NCBI RefSeq assembly: GCF_030272615.1
Contig: NC_081413.1
Location: forward strand, 141,579,872-141,643,871
Origin: Cryptomeria japonica
Lineage: Eukaryota; Streptophyta; Pinopsida; Cupressales; Cupressaceae
Length of the DNA: 64,000 nucleotides
Direction of reading: 5' to 3'
Positions within the stretch are counted from its first letter, which is position 1; each line of letters opens with the position of its first letter. Position numbers and translations under genes: made by a program. The notes under the pieces were generated by a model. That model was not told the DNA's origin, did not search any database, and worked only from the letters and a program-made list of their open reading frames with translations. Positions 11,613-24,039 of this stretch are shown here, one piece after another.

Positions 11613-13739
11613 GACCCCAGAAAGCACAGATGATTGCATGATTAGTTATTGTAATGAGAGATTTGGCCCTGAATTTGGCAAAGCAGGACAATAGTACTCA
11701 TTGTAGGAGGCTGTATATGTCTCAAAAGGAATCTGAATTCCCCTAAGAATGGCAAACAGACGGTGATCGTTTATCTGGAGCTCAAATTTTTTCCATTAAC
11801 ACAGTTAACTACTACAGCTACTCCTTCAGATTGTAATTCAAGTATGCCTGTGATTTTTCAGAATCACAGAGATTTTTTTTAAACAAAAAAGTAATTACAA
11901 CGTAGGATTGTCTTCCATGTTTGTTATGAATGCTTAGGGGCAAAAAAAGACACAATGGTTCAGAAAGGAGTTCCCTGAGGCAGAAGTTTTGGTTTTATAT
12001 TTCGCTGCAAAGGAATATTGTATTTCAACATTTTTGGACACTAACAAAACTCAAGGTTCTGATAATCTATAATGACAATTTAAAACGAGCCAAGCTCAGT
12101 AGACTGGCTCGTTTCCAAGAACTTTCTCGGCTTAAAACTCTGCATCTTGGAAGCTGATAATTCCTCCTCTACACGAGGACTGCAAAGGCTTGAAGAGTTT
12201 GTAAAAAATATCTTTGAGTCTGTGTGAAGGGCTTGGTAAGGATAAAATATTGAACTTGCCTGTGCTTTTACAATTTAATGTGGATCACTGCAGTGATCTG
12301 GAAGAGTTGTCGGCAGGAATCTATTCTTCAAATTCCCTGAAAATTTTGTCAATTACTCATTTCCATAGCCTTGCAAAGTTACTAAATGATTTAGGCAAGC
12401 TTGGGTCACTTAAGGAAATAAGATTGTGTCAATCTCCATGCTCGAAGGTATTGCCACCTTCTATCAGTAGTCTTGGAAAATTAGAACTACTTAATATCTC
12501 ATCGTGCATGGGTTTGAAAGTGGACAGGAGAAAAGATCTGAATTGAAGAAAATGTTTCAATCATTAATTCAAATATGTTGAATTAAGGTGTCTCAATATT
12601 AGAATTCTAACATACCAAATTAATTAATTGTTGTCTAATTGATTTATTCTAAGATATAAACTTCCTAAGTTGTCATTCACTTTGTGGGAACTCTTGGTGA
12701 GGTGGCATCCTACATGGCAGGTGATGAAATGACATATTTCTTATTTCTAGGAAGTTGGTACCCACTTGGAAGTTTCTATGATTGAGTGGAAATTGATTTG
12801 GTATTTTTTTGTGTTGACTAAAGAGTCTTGGTTTTTAGCTTCTATTATGTATTGGAGTTGTATTTTAGCTATTGGCATTTATGGTGGAGTTCACTTGTAC
12901 AAGTGGTGTGAAGTGAGGAAGGTGCCTATTCCTGGTCATAGTAAATTCTATGTTGTCTTTGCATTGTATTTGCCAAGATGACTATTATGGATGAGATAGG
13001 TGTTGTTGCCTTGGAAGTTGCTATGAGCAACGTGTCATGGGATTAGTAAGATATTGTTTATGACACAACTTATCTCTTAGGTGTTGAAGATGGTTTCGAA
13101 ACCATGGACACCCAACTCTTTGTGTTGAGGTTTATTTATATGTTGATGCCTTAGTTGATTTAAGAGAGGAGAGAAGTTCATTATTAGAGGATTATGTTGC
13201 TGTTTTTTCTCCAGGATGGAACAAGATGTAAATCTCCATGTAAAAGCTTAGAGCCTGAAAATGTATTGTAACTTGTAGCTGAATAATACATTGGCTCAAT
13301 GTTTTGGAGAGGGGTTTGTTTACTTGAAAGGGTTTTCCCCACGTATATCTGTTTTCTCTCTTTTGTCTCATTCTTCTTGTTTCATGATTCTAGAGTATTA
13401 AATCTGCATGTCGTAATGTTGTTGAAACTTTATTAGATCTATAAATTGCAATCACTTTTCTCTAAGGTTTTAATCTTGGAAAATCAACTTTCTAGTATGT
13501 ACTTGTATTAGCATATTGCAATTTTTATTGAAGAAGATATTGGAGGTGCATACTGATCTCAAATAGCTTTCTAGGATGCCCTATTTCCCTTCAAAATGGC
13601 ATCCCCCAAAAAGGTGATTTGTGATGAAGACAATGAGCAGCTTTTCAGGAGCTTCAATTATGATCTTGAAGTTGTACGTGTGGTAGAAAATTTCAATTTG
13701 AAGTGGCTATTTTGTGAACAGACTAAATTGGGGATATAG
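11613..13739 (+). pseudogene. RNL fragment B, LRR end split by a solo LTR
   Basis: Third copy of the RNL 3' end. A first exon (from 11613) encodes MRDLALNLAKQDNST-like residues. It is followed by an intron and an LRR exon from 11938 that encodes TKLKVLIIYND. The repeats at 12214-12546 (MSLCEGLG, CSDLEELSAG, LKEIRLCQS, LLNISSCMG) are the best preserved in the window. At 12576 a solo LTR interrupts the frame. After it (13599 on) the frame resumes with VICDEDNEQLF and a VVENFNLKWLF-like C-terminus, the typical RNL ending, and stops at 13737-13739. Removing the LTR plus one target copy rejoins the exon in frame. A stop near 12157-12159 shows decay independent of the insertion. Confidence 0.8.
12576..13593 (+). 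mobile_element. Solo LTR inserted in the RNL LRR exon
   Basis: Starts TGTTGAATTAAGG and ends CTATTTCCCTTCA, 1,018 bp. It is flanked by AAATA (12571-12575) and AAATG (13594-13598), a 5-bp target duplication with one mismatch. The border is supported because the rejoined host sequence aligns with fragment A across the site (Q-M-A-S-P-K-K versus Q-L-A-S-L-K-R). The short open frames inside are not genes. Probably a Ty1/copia-type LTR. Confidence 0.75.
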
Positions 13740-14257
13740 AGCTTATATTGTTACCATTATTTTATTAATTATAAAGAAGATTCTTTTTTTTTTTAATAGT
13801 TTAAGAATATTTTATTTATAATGATCAGATTGTCTTGGTAAAAGATATAAATTAGAGTAACTTATTATGTTTCTCTTTTACATGTAGAATTAGTTATTAT
13901 TTCTTGTAAGAGTATTTTTAGTTCATGCCTTCCATGCATTCAATTTTATCATTCAATTGGCTTAACTAATCATTTGAGAGAATTAAAAATTTTAAGCCAA
14001 AATTCAATAGTTCATTTTTTATTTTTATTTTAAAAAATTTAAAAATATCATTTTTCTGAAATCATATTGATTTCAATAAGCAGAAAATTAAATTTATTTT
14101 TTTAAAAAACCACAAATTTATAAAAATTGGTATCATTAGTCGTAACTCTTTACACAATGGAGCAAACACGTTAATTTACTACTAGAAGTTGTACAACACA
14201 GAGCATGGTGATCTACCCAATGTACACCGGTGGGACCCTTTACCATTGCCCAAAAAG
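13740..14257. other. AT-rich spacer
   Basis: No gene, repeat family or RNA gene recognised. Mostly A/T runs. Confidence 0.5.
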
Positions 14258-14268
14258 CCTACGAAAAA

Positions 14269-14428
14269 GGTTGCGTCTATTCTGGCTCCAAAACAGACCT
14301 TTTGTACACGTGTTAGCGATAGGCTAGTCAATCATAGTCATTAATTGTAAAATCAATGGGATAAAATGCATGACTAACACGCGTGTTAGTCAATCTGTAC
14401 TGTCGTTTTGGAACCTGAATAAACACGT
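14269..14428. mobile_element. 160-bp MITE with inverted ends and 9-11 bp target duplication
   Basis: The left end (GCGTCTATTCTGGCTCCAAA...) and the reverse complement of the right end (ACGTGTTTATTCAGGTTCCA...) match as imperfect terminal inverted repeats of about 27 bp. Flanks CCTACGAAAAA (14258-14268) and CCTACAAAAAA (14429-14439) form a target duplication with one mismatch. An inner palindromic word, ACACGCGTGT, lies near 14,380. Duplication length suggests a Mutator-like MITE. No coding capacity. Confidence 0.65.
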
Positions 14429-14439
14429 CCTACAAAAAA

Positions 14440-15180
14440 AGATTAAAGGAAAAAATATAATTCACTAGATAGTCCTCTTTACTAGTACAATGGAACCAGT
14501 ACCGATACAAAATATTCAAACCATTAATATTATTAATGATTAAAACTATATCCTTTTTACTTTTTATTCTAAATGTTGCTTTTAAAACGTGCCTAGATAA
14601 AATTTAAATATTGGAATATTTAATTATATGACTATTAAATTCTAGAGAGGAAAAAGTGTAAATATATTTTATTCATTTCTTTCTTTTTATATCAATCCTA
14701 AATCCATTTATTTATACAATTATTATAACAAAATCCATTTCTCTCTATGGAATATGACAATCACTTGTTTTTACTGTGGACCACAAATTTATTAAAAAGA
14801 TTGGTAGCTCCCAAATATTAAAAAATCATTAAATCAAAGTGCATTGTTCACTATTTATAATTTGTAATGTTTTCTAAAAAATAATTGACAGATCATAATA
14901 TTGATATTTTGATATATTTTTAAAAAATGATCTTTGTTATTTATTTTTATTAAGATGTGTGAACTATACTGTCTATATGTCTATATAGGCATTGCAAAAT
15001 TATGAAGTAGGATCTTGGGTTACAAAGTACGGTGACAATTTTTTTACCTAGATGAGTAAATTTTAAATGACATCAGAAGTATTCTTCATCATAATTCATA
15101 TAAGTATCTCATATTTCTTTATTTATTTTCAAAATATTCTTTTATTTTAATTATCAATTTATAGTTGTAAAAGTGAAAAA
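14440..15180. other. AT-rich spacer
   Basis: No gene recognised. Very high A/T content with short inverted words. Confidence 0.5.
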
Positions 15181-15189
15181 GACCGAATG

Positions 15190-15743
15190 AGGATGTTGGC
15201 GCTAGTTTTTTCCTGTGTGCTAGGGGAAACCCTAGTCGTGTTGTGACTCAATTGGTAGTGCATGTGTTATCGACTATTTGCATTGGGATTGGTGGGTAGT
15301 GTTCGGGGTGGGTGTGCTTTTGGAGTGGTGGAAGGGATAGGAAATCTATGTGTGAAGAGTCTCGGTGGCCAGGGTGCTCAAGAGTTTGGTTTTTCTGCTT
15401 GCTTTTTCGTTGAGGTGGTTTTAAGGAAGGGGTTATGATTTCTTCCAGTCTAGTGGTTGTTGGAGGGGATACAAATCATAATGGCCCTTCATCGAGCTTG
15501 CATGCACAATGACCAGATATGTTTTATGTGAGTGAGGTTTCTAAAGTGAAGAAAGTTAACGGGTGTTTGCCTCGAAGCTAGGATTGACAGATTTTGGTCA
15601 TTTCCCCTGATTCGGTCATGGAAGATGTTTCGTATTGGAGCCGACATGCTCTTATTTGCAAGTTTATTGGCATTCTCATTCCTTTGTCTACTTTGGAAGC
15701 ATGGATCCAACGTTCATGGTAGGTTGATGGGGATATGGAGATT
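15190..15743 (+). pseudogene. LINE ORF1-like fragment
   Basis: A GC-richer island inside AT-rich DNA. From about 15,610 one frame reads YWSRHALICKFIG, then PLSTLEAWIQRSW and VDGDMEI. This resembles the DUF4283-type region found in ORF1 of plant L1-like LINEs and in related zinc-knuckle proteins. Upstream is broken by stops. It ends abruptly where the LTR piece at 15,744 begins, so that insertion or deletion truncated it. The LINE assignment is from memory of the family. Confidence 0.4.
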
Positions 15744-16025
15744 GTAGACGTATAAAAATGACCACTTTCCTAAGTGAATATTTAATATTCATTTTAACCT
15801 CATTCCTCTATTTAATTAAATTTTGTTTAATTAAATTATTCACATTCATATATTTGATTAAATAAGTTATTAAATTTATTTAATTAAATTCACCTAAGTC
15901 TCTCATAGCCTTTAATTAAGTAAATCATTTTATTAATTCCCCTTTCTCCCCTTTTTAATTAAATTTACATTTCATTAAATTGTTCATTGTAAATAAATAA
16001 ATCTGATTTATTTTTTTAAATCCCC
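15744..16025 (+). mobile_element. TGTAGAC-type LTR fragment
   Basis: Begins TGTAGACG like the LTRs at 24,039 (minus) and 41,672 (TGTAGACAC). It continues with clustered TTAATTAAAT/ATTTAATTAA palindromes, the same U3 architecture. It stops at the DNA-transposon end at about 16,026. Only the 5' part of the LTR remains, about 280 bp. Confidence 0.6.
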
Positions 16026-16370
16026 CACTGGGTATGTGCACAAAGATGGTGGTCAGAAAAGTGGACACCACCCAAAAAAAACATGGAAAAACAAGCAGCG
16101 CGTACGTGGTTCTAAAATTTGAATTCACCGCATACGCGCTTAGGTTTGTTGTTCCCAAGCCTAGAGAAGGTAGTGCGTACGCGCTACGACTAGGAAAATG
16201 AGTGCGTATGCGCTACTTTAGGAAAATGAGTGGGTACGCACTAATAATCCCAAGATAACCACGTACGTGATGCCTATCAAGAAAAGTTTAAAAAATAAAA
16301 CTGGGTCTTATTTTCCCGTGAATAGCGCATTTTTTATTTTTTATTTTTTCTTCATTTTCACTAATCTGTC
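16026..16370 (+). mobile_element. Left-end fragment of the GTGCACAAAGATGGTGG transposon
   Basis: CACTGGGTATGTGCACAAAG and the following 340 bp align by eye with the left end at 27,894-28,240. Shared features are the TIR, GTGGACACCACC, about six copies of the (A)GCGCGTACGCGCT palindrome at matching positions, and the closing motif CCCGTGAATAG. Similarity ends near 16,366, before the start codon seen in the larger copy. This is a truncated second copy in the same orientation. Confidence 0.75.
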
Positions 16371-16383
16371 AGGATAGTACATA

Positions 16384-17346
16384 TCATCTTCCCATTGAAG
16401 AAGAAGATCTGTTAGAAGGAGTTTCATTATCCACAATTCTTATTTTGCCATTATCTATGCCATCTTGAATAGATTTTTGAAAATCAGGGCAATCATCAAC
16501 ATTATGGTCATGGGTTTGATGAAATGAACAAAAAGGACACTTTGAAGAAGAAGCATTCTTGCGGGATCTCTTGATTTGTTGTTTTTGAAGGTAATCTTTA
16601 AATTTTTGTAGCCTAAGGAATTCGTCCATAGAAAGAGGGGTACCACTTCCTAGGCCTCTTATAGTAGTTTGTGTAGGAGGATTTATAGGGACACAAATTC
16701 CATTGTCAAATTTCCCAATTCCTTGTCCTTTAAAACCTTGTTTTGTAATTATATGAAAGCCATGACTATAAGCATGTTGCAATTGACTAGATGGAGGAAC
16801 ATGATCATGAATTTCTTTGAAATCTAATGTGTAAGGAGACAAAAAAGGATATGTTGATGAAGAAGGAGTATCATGTGAAATGACAATCTCCTTTGCCTTT
16901 ATCAAGCTTATCCTTTTTGGAAGATTGGGAAAGAACATCTTCATCATCTAAAAGCTCATTTTTAATGATTTCTATGCGAGGAGAAAGGTCACATGAGTAA
17001 AATGCATGAAACCTTCCTCTCTACATAGACTTTGATGTTGAAGATAGGTCTTAGGAGAATAAGGAGGATCTAAAGATGTATGAATGTTGATGTTTTCATA
17101 TTGCCCCCCTTTCTCAAGGGTATGTGTAGAAGAAGAAGATGGATCCATATTACTTTCCAATGCTTTCTCTCTTATAGAAAGATCATTGGGTAAAGCATTA
17201 GATCTCATTTTTTTCACACAAGATACCCTAAGAGAGGTACAAGGGTTAATATCTCTAAGTTGAGGATCCACAAAGGCTTTAAGGTGATTAACATAGGAAA
17301 TGCATTTTGTTAACAAAATCACCATAATGCAACATAAATGATACAT
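16384..17346 (-). pseudogene. Gag-like ORFs of a minus-strand LTR element
   Basis: Two adjacent minus-strand frames (17346-16972, then 16947-16384) lie downstream of a minus-strand LTR. The second is 187 residues. It contains a glycine-rich G-patch-like stretch (KQGFKGQGIGKFDNG, about residues 75-90). A Cys/His cluster, CPFCSFHQTHDHNVDDC, is a variant zinc-binding motif of the kind seen near the end of gag in Tat-like elements. The C-terminus is Ser-rich. The reading breaks off where the transposon fragment at 16,370 begins, so protease and polymerase are missing. I call it gag-like from motif order and position, not from a clear capsid domain. Confidence 0.5.
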
Positions 17347-18159
17347 GAAAACTTTGAGATCTAATAATTTAGAAATCCTAATAATACAATATGACTAAGT
17401 GCTATGAAGAAAGAGAAGCAACAAGAAATGGAAGAAACTTTTATCTGACACATGATAAATATATGCAAAAATTAATGTAATCACATGTGAAAGAGCAAGT
17501 AAATCCAATTTATTAATTGTCATTAAAAGTCTCTTAAGTGAAATACAAATTTGCTAGAAAAGCAAATCTAAAAGTAGGACCTTTTTATGAAAATTAATTT
17601 TAAGATGTGAATTTGATGAAATCTGAATTTGTGTTTGACTTTAGAGAATGTTAAAATTGATAAAGTACACTAATTTTCTGGATCTCAACAAAAAAATACA
17701 ATCAATTTCGTCTCATGAAATTTTGGGAAAAAAATCGAGGACCGTGTCAGGAACGCACACGGTACAAAAATTTTTAAAACATTTTAGGGATGATAGATAT
17801 TATGATTTTAATGCGGAATCCAAAAAAATAGCCGATTTGGAGATGTCTAGATTGGTCAAAATTGCAGTCAAAGGTCGAAAATGAAAAGATCTTAAGAGTT
17901 ATGGTTTAATGATTTAACCACTGAATTTTCAAAATAAAGAGACAGATTTGAATTGCAATTTTGAAATAGAAATCAGATCTGTAACAAGCAATTAAAATTT
18001 TACACCTCACAAACTTAATTTTCTCAAAATGAAAAATTAGGGTTTTTATGCAATTAACCTCTAAAATTTGCAAATAGATCAAACTTGAAAATGAAAATTT
18101 AAAATTCAAATTGCAATTAATCAGGTCTAATAATGAGAAATGAGAATTGATGTGTAAGA

Positions 18160-18176
18160 TGTCGGGTTCACTAAAA
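18160..18176 (-). other. Candidate primer-binding site
   Basis: Reading the minus strand, the LTR ends in ...TTTACA and is followed by TTTTAGTGAACCCGACA. That is the place and form of a tRNA primer site. I cannot assign the tRNA. Confidence 0.4.
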
Positions 18177-19350
18177 TGTAAAGTGGAAAATTGGATCCTA
18201 GTGACTCCCCACCTAGGAGAGAGAAAGAAAGCCACTAGGATGATTTTCACTTAGGAAAAACTTTACATTCAAAAGAGGGGTTGAATCCACTAGATCCAAA
18301 TCTGAGGGAAATGATGATGTGAATTCTGAGTGGATTGCAAGTGGTTGAAGTATGATTTACCCTCTTTTGTAAATGAGAAAGTTGACTTGTTGACTATGTG
18401 GAAAAGAGAGAGGAAATGAGTGAAATGAGGAGCTACCAGTTCGGGATCGTGTTGTAACTTTGGATCTAATCTAATTAGACTGATACAGAGCTACCTTGCA
18501 AATTTAGAGAAAATTTGTCAAGACAGTGGCGGGAATGTACGTAGTCTGCCAGAAAATCCGTGAAACGAAAAGGGTTCTTTCGTCTCTGCAAAAGAAGCCC
18601 AAACATGCAATTACAACTACACACCTACAACCTAGAAACATAAAGAGAGCAAAAGGGGGTTGTGGATAGGGGTTTGGCTCAGTCAAACCCCAGTTGAGGA
18701 ATCAACCTAGAAAGAAAGTAATTGCAAATGCTTGAATGTAAACAATGGAGATGTATACCTTGTAGATCTGCAGCTTATTGATGATGATTGCTTTGCTTCT
18801 TGAATGTAATCACAAATGTTGTATGGAATGGCATGTAACATGAAAAAACCCTAACACACACATGCTTGCAAATGAATGTTGTAATGTTGCTCCAATGGAT
18901 AAATGAAGAAGACTTGAATGCTTGATGATGACCTTGAAATCTTGTATCTTCTCCTTATGCTCTCTATCTATCCTTTCCTTTTTCATCTATCTTTGAATGA
19001 GGGTATTGAATTCCCTTTTATACATGCCTCAAGGATTAACTTTCAACCACCGAAGGCCGAAAAAGAGGAATAACAAACCCCGAAGACAATAAAAGCATAG
19101 GAGATCAGGTAGACCCAACATAGGACCACCCTAGGAGATGGGGACAGGGGCACCATGTCATGCCATTGTCCAAGGGGGATAGGGGCATATTTTAGGGCTT
19201 GGACAGGGTCTAAAGAAGACACAAGACATGAAGGAGGAAGAGAGAAGGGTTGGAAATGCAAGAATAGGTATTGGTTAGGGAAGGAGATGTCGTCACCAAG
19301 GTGAGGACCCCAAATGTGGTTAAAATTGTAGGGGTCGCAATTTTATGACA
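18177..19350 (-). mobile_element. 5' LTR of a minus-strand element
   Basis: On the minus strand it starts TGTCATAAAATTGCGACCCC (19350) and ends CCACTTTACA (18177), 1,174 bp. A strong TATA box, TATAAAAGG, sits at 19014-19022 (minus), leaving a plausible R-U5. A candidate primer site and gag-like ORFs follow in the same orientation. No partner LTR is visible in the window; the element is cut near 16,370. Confidence 0.6.
19014..19022 (-). promoter_or_regulatory. TATA box of the minus-strand LTR
   Basis: TATAAAAGG within the LTR, about 330 bp from its start in element orientation. It matches the plant TATA consensus well. Confidence 0.6.
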
Positions 19351-21262
19351 CTACAATTCTAAATATATTTTTTATTAGAAATTAACGTCCATATTGTTAT
19401 GTAAGTTTTAATAACTCAATATTTAGAGTAATCAACGTTTTCAGAAGTGACATTTATTTTATAATACATAACATTTTTTATAGTAAGAAATAAATTCTAA
19501 TTTTTGAAATATAGAATTGTCACACCAATATCTAGTGAATGAATATTTTTTCATAATTTTTTCATTACATATATATTTTTTAGTTATTTGTTTAAGACGA
19601 AGTAATTGTAATTTGACAAAGATGTATGCATAACTTTTTTTGTATGCATTTGAATTAACTTATTTTTTCGTTGAAATGGGGATATCAATACCTTGGGAAA
19701 ATATATTTTAACAAATTTATTTCTCTATTTTTCAAATGTTCCACATGTGTGAAACACAGTTTGATGAAAAACCTACATTCCTAAGAAGTAAAACATAAAA
19801 ATATTAAAATTATACTATTTGGAAAACTTATAATAAGGACTAAATACTTCAAAAACAAAACTTCTAAATGAATTCATTTGATCTCCCAAAAGCTAATGTA
19901 AAAGTGGTTTTTTATCAACTTTTTGATAAGTGTGAAGGAGACCCCATTGAAGGTATGATTTAGAAGTAGAGAGGTTCTATCCAAGAAATTTTGATCTAAG
20001 AACCTTTGATCTAGCTCTCTTCAATTAATTACTTCAATTGGGACCTTTTAAACTTTAAATCTTTATATTTTCTAAAAAATGTATGATTTCAACAAAAGTT
20101 AGGATGTATCAAAAAGTGTAACCTAGTATTATGGGATCACCTTTATAATATTTCTAATATCCAAACAGTATTACCTTATTCATCAATAATTAAACATTGA
20201 ATTTGAGAATTCATCTGCAATCATCTTAGATTTTTGTATGTGTAAAAAGTAGTTGAAAAGTAATGTATAATAATGCATATAAGGATTTTGATTATTTGTG
20301 TTACTTTGTAGGAAATGTTGATGGATGGGAATGAAATAGAACATGTAAGCTATCCATTTGTTCATCTTTTTCATATTTTAAATTAAACAATATTCTATCA
20401 CAAAGCATGACTTTGTTGCAAAACTTGTGATGATTATAGGTTGTAAAAAGATAACATTCAACAAGATGTTTGGTAAAATAGGAGTTGTATGTCAAAAGTC
20501 AAGAGCGTTTAACAATGCGAACAAGGAAACTAACTCAATTCTTAAGGCTAAGTGGAAGTGTTTTACTAAATAAAATGCAAATGTGAAAAAAGAATGCTAA
20601 GATCATCCTCAACAGTTTTTTTTTCATGTAATTAATTTTTCATCATTGTAAAATTTCTGCAAATGATACATTTTAATCAATACCAAAGTTATATAAATCA
20701 CACAAAAATATATCACCTCTTGTGTGAAATTTGACATCATATAGCTTTGATTGCTTAAATTGTGTTCTCGTAAAGGCGTTGAGACATAATACCTCCATCG
20801 ATATATTGTTCAAGATTTTATTAATTCTTCACAAGTAGAACATACTGACTAACTTTTACATATGAGCAAGTTAAAGGCAATGTTTGATTAGGGATACTTG
20901 ATGGCACCAAAATTAGCTCCTACAATCTCATTGGAGGTAATTCGAATTCCATATAGTATAGTGGTTTTATTTCTTCTAGGTTCTATTTTCTGAGGTTGTT
21001 ATTTCTTGTTCAGAAACTTCAGGCATCCATGTGCCAGATGCCAGTAAGGCTTTTATGTAAAGGATTAATGCAATATTCTTTGTAGTTATCTTAATGATGT
21101 GTTTGGTTTTACAAACATATCTTTGCAGGGTTATCTTATGGTGTTCCTTTATATTGATGCAGGATATGCATATTCCCACTATATCTTTATTAACAAGAGA
21201 CATGACATTAGACCAAAATTCCTATTAATGAGATTTATACTTTTCTATTTAGGTAGATCATG
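19351..21262. other. AT-rich gene-free stretch
   Basis: No gene, RNA or clear mobile element recognised on either strand. Only short chance frames occur. Confidence 0.5.
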
Positions 21263-21540
21263 CATTGAGACATAAACATACATATATATACATGCATATA
21301 TACATACACATGTATATTTATATAGAGACACTCAAACATACATAGAGGTATATATGCACATACACACACATATTAATATATTAATGTTTGTGTGTGTACA
21401 TTGAGACATAAACATGCCTATATATACATGCATATATACATACACATGTATATTTATATAGAGACACACATGCATACATAGAGGTGTATATGCACATACA
21501 CACACAAATATTAATATATTAACGTTTGTATGTGTACATA
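21263..21540. repeat. 136-bp tandem duplication
   Basis: CATTGAGACATAAACAT starts at 21263 and again at 21399. The following about 136 bp of TACATA/TGTATA-rich sequence is repeated with few changes, ending in ATTAATATATTAA and a GT-rich word. Two copies. Confidence 0.9.
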
Positions 21541-23121
21541 TATATTTATTATGAATATGTTTCTTATCTATTTGGTTGTCTCAATTGTTGAAACAAATGA
21601 ACTTAACCATCACAACATGCCAATATTAGCAGGCTACAGATTCTTTCTAATAGTTTGATTAAAAATCTTTCTCAATATTAAATCTTACATTTGCAATTTA
21701 TCTTTAGTTGCATATGAAATTTTTAATAGAATAGTATTTGTATTGTATACCTATATCTCCTTGCTTTCTCTTGAGACCTCAATATTGTTTTATGGATTTC
21801 GTTACAAATTTCTTCCAAATTAACACTTAAAATTTAGATTATTTTAATTTATTGCATTTTTTATTTTTATGTTCAAAGAATTGCATTGAAAATTAAAGTT
21901 TAAATTTGCTGCCAGTGCTGGAGGAAGGATCCCAAATTGGATAAATTAGCGGCTAATAATTCTCCTGCAGTCAATGTATCAAATAGATTCCTGCTCTGTT
22001 ATAGTCGTTGCCAAGTTTCCAAGCTTCTATATGATGCCTCTTATTCAAATACTAAATTTTTGAGTACATCATTTTATAGTAGACTTCATCATATATCTAC
22101 AATTCTAAAGTATTGTATAATCTAAATATGGCATCTCACCCTAATTACATGTTATTCTTTTGATCAGTTATTATCTATTTGTTACTAAAACACATACATT
22201 TATCTATTTGAACATTTTATTTCATTAATTTACATCTCTACAGCTCACTCTTTTTTTATTTCCAATATTTTAATATAAATTTGTTATATTCTTCAATACA
22301 ACAAAGTACTTTTATTTATTTGCTATCAAGAAACTTATACTTACATTCCGAAATATACTTGTCCAACACTTCATTTTATTCTGTTCATAATGTTTAATTC
22401 TCTTTCCTTTGTTTTATCTTCACTTAGTTTTCAAATTTATTTTTTACTTGTTCATAAACATCAATTAAATCTTATTCTATTGTACAATGTAACACAATTT
22501 TGTTTTTTATTTACTATGCAATAAGCTTTTCTTATTAAAGTACCCTTTAAATTCATATAAATATATATAATCAGCAATAAATTTCTTTTTCATACAAACA
22601 GATTATTTAAAATCATTTTTCTAAATCTGCCACATTGTAAATCTATACATTTAATCACTTACATCAATGTGTAAACTTTTATTTCATTATTTAAACAACC
22701 ATTACTATTTTTATTTTATTTTATTGCATCTACATTGTTTACTTATAAATTTATAAATTTTAATTGCCTTTTTAAGATTCATCTTTATATAGAGTTTCAT
22801 TTATATATTTATTTATTTAAATTTTTAAACATACAACACTATTTAAAAATAATAGACATACTCTCTTTTTCTACCACCCTTAATACATTAACAAAGCAAA
22901 AGAAACCAATAAAATGTAAAATCCTTTCAACAAAATTAATTAGATGACAATAAGTCTTTTTAACATATTTATGCATCTTATTAATGTAGCTTTTAAATTC
23001 ATACAAATGCATAACAATAAACATTTTATTCATACACTATCAATCTAATGACTTTTCTAAATATATACTATTATAACTACTATGTCACACATTTAGTATT
23101 ACACCTCTTTAAAAAACCCAT
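21541..23121. other. AT-rich gene-free stretch
   Basis: No gene recognised. Long T/A-rich runs with short chance frames. Confidence 0.5.
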
Positions 23122-24039
23122 TGTAATTAGGAAAATAGAAATAAGCATCAAAGCACATAAATTAGCTAACCACGAAAGCTAAATTGCAATGAAAAATATT
23201 CTAATACACTCAATAGAGATATGGAGACAAGATCATCAAACCAAATGCAAACCATTACAAATGTCGATATCTCCTCCATAATTCTCCATTGGCTTTCTTT
23301 CTCCTTCAAATAGATGTGGCTCTCACCTACAAACACAAGTGTATTGAAAGCAAGATAATGATAGAAAAGTGATTTGATAGCATAAGGATACTCAAAATGT
23401 GGTTTTAAAATGATGAATAATGGAGTCCAATTTATAGAAAAATTGGGGATTGACTGGATGGCCAAGATTGATTTCAGACTGAAAAATAATCAACAGACAA
23501 GATTGAGTGCACAGTAGAGTTGTCATTCAAAGAAGGGTGATGATAGAAAAAAACAAATGGGAAGATATTATGAGAACAAATAATAAAATCTTTAATTATC
23601 TTTTCATTTTTGAAAATCAAGGAAATATATTAGTTTCCAAATTCAAAAACTAGGAGGATTTTAAGAGAAGATTTAATAATTAAAAATTATTAAATATCTC
23701 CAATAAGAGGATAAAATGGAAGAATAAAAAAATAAAAAAATAAGGAAATAAAGATGAATTGATAAATAAAATTTATTAATTATCTTTATTTTGGAGGAAG
23801 ATAAATATGATAAATTAATAAAAATGATTTCTTAATTTATTACTCATATTTATGAATTAGTTAATTAGATAAAATAAATTTATTTAATTAATGGACAAAG
23901 GAGACAAATAAATAAATAATTTAATTTCTTTATTTAGGACTTAGAAGAATTGTTAGTAAAAAGGGGTTTAATTAAAGACTATGCACATGATATGTTAAAA
24001 ATAGGAGACACAAGTGTTGACCATTTTTTAGTGTCTACA
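23122..24039 (-). mobile_element. 3' LTR of a minus-strand Ty3/gypsy-type element
   Basis: On the minus strand it starts TGTAGACAC at 24039 and is preceded by a polypurine tract. It contains the AT palindromes of this LTR group, a TATA box (TATAAATTGG, 23427-23436 minus) and a probable end, TTTCTATTTTCCTAATTACA. That end closely resembles the end of the Tat LTR at 42,463. Length is about 918 bp. The start is firm; the end is inferred by that resemblance. Confidence 0.65.

Noticed and set aside
12766-12981. Membrane-like 71-residue frame
   Set aside because: It lies inside a solo LTR defined by target duplication. No start context or relatives.
7560-13739. A functional RNL gene
   Set aside because: In-frame stops at 7703, in the ARC segment (two TGA) and in the LRR exon, missing RPW8 domain, and an LTR in the last exon.
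15955-16158. Minus-strand hydrophobic frame (also at 27,609-27,967)
   Set aside because: Similarity between the two comes from the shared non-coding transposon end, not from a gene.
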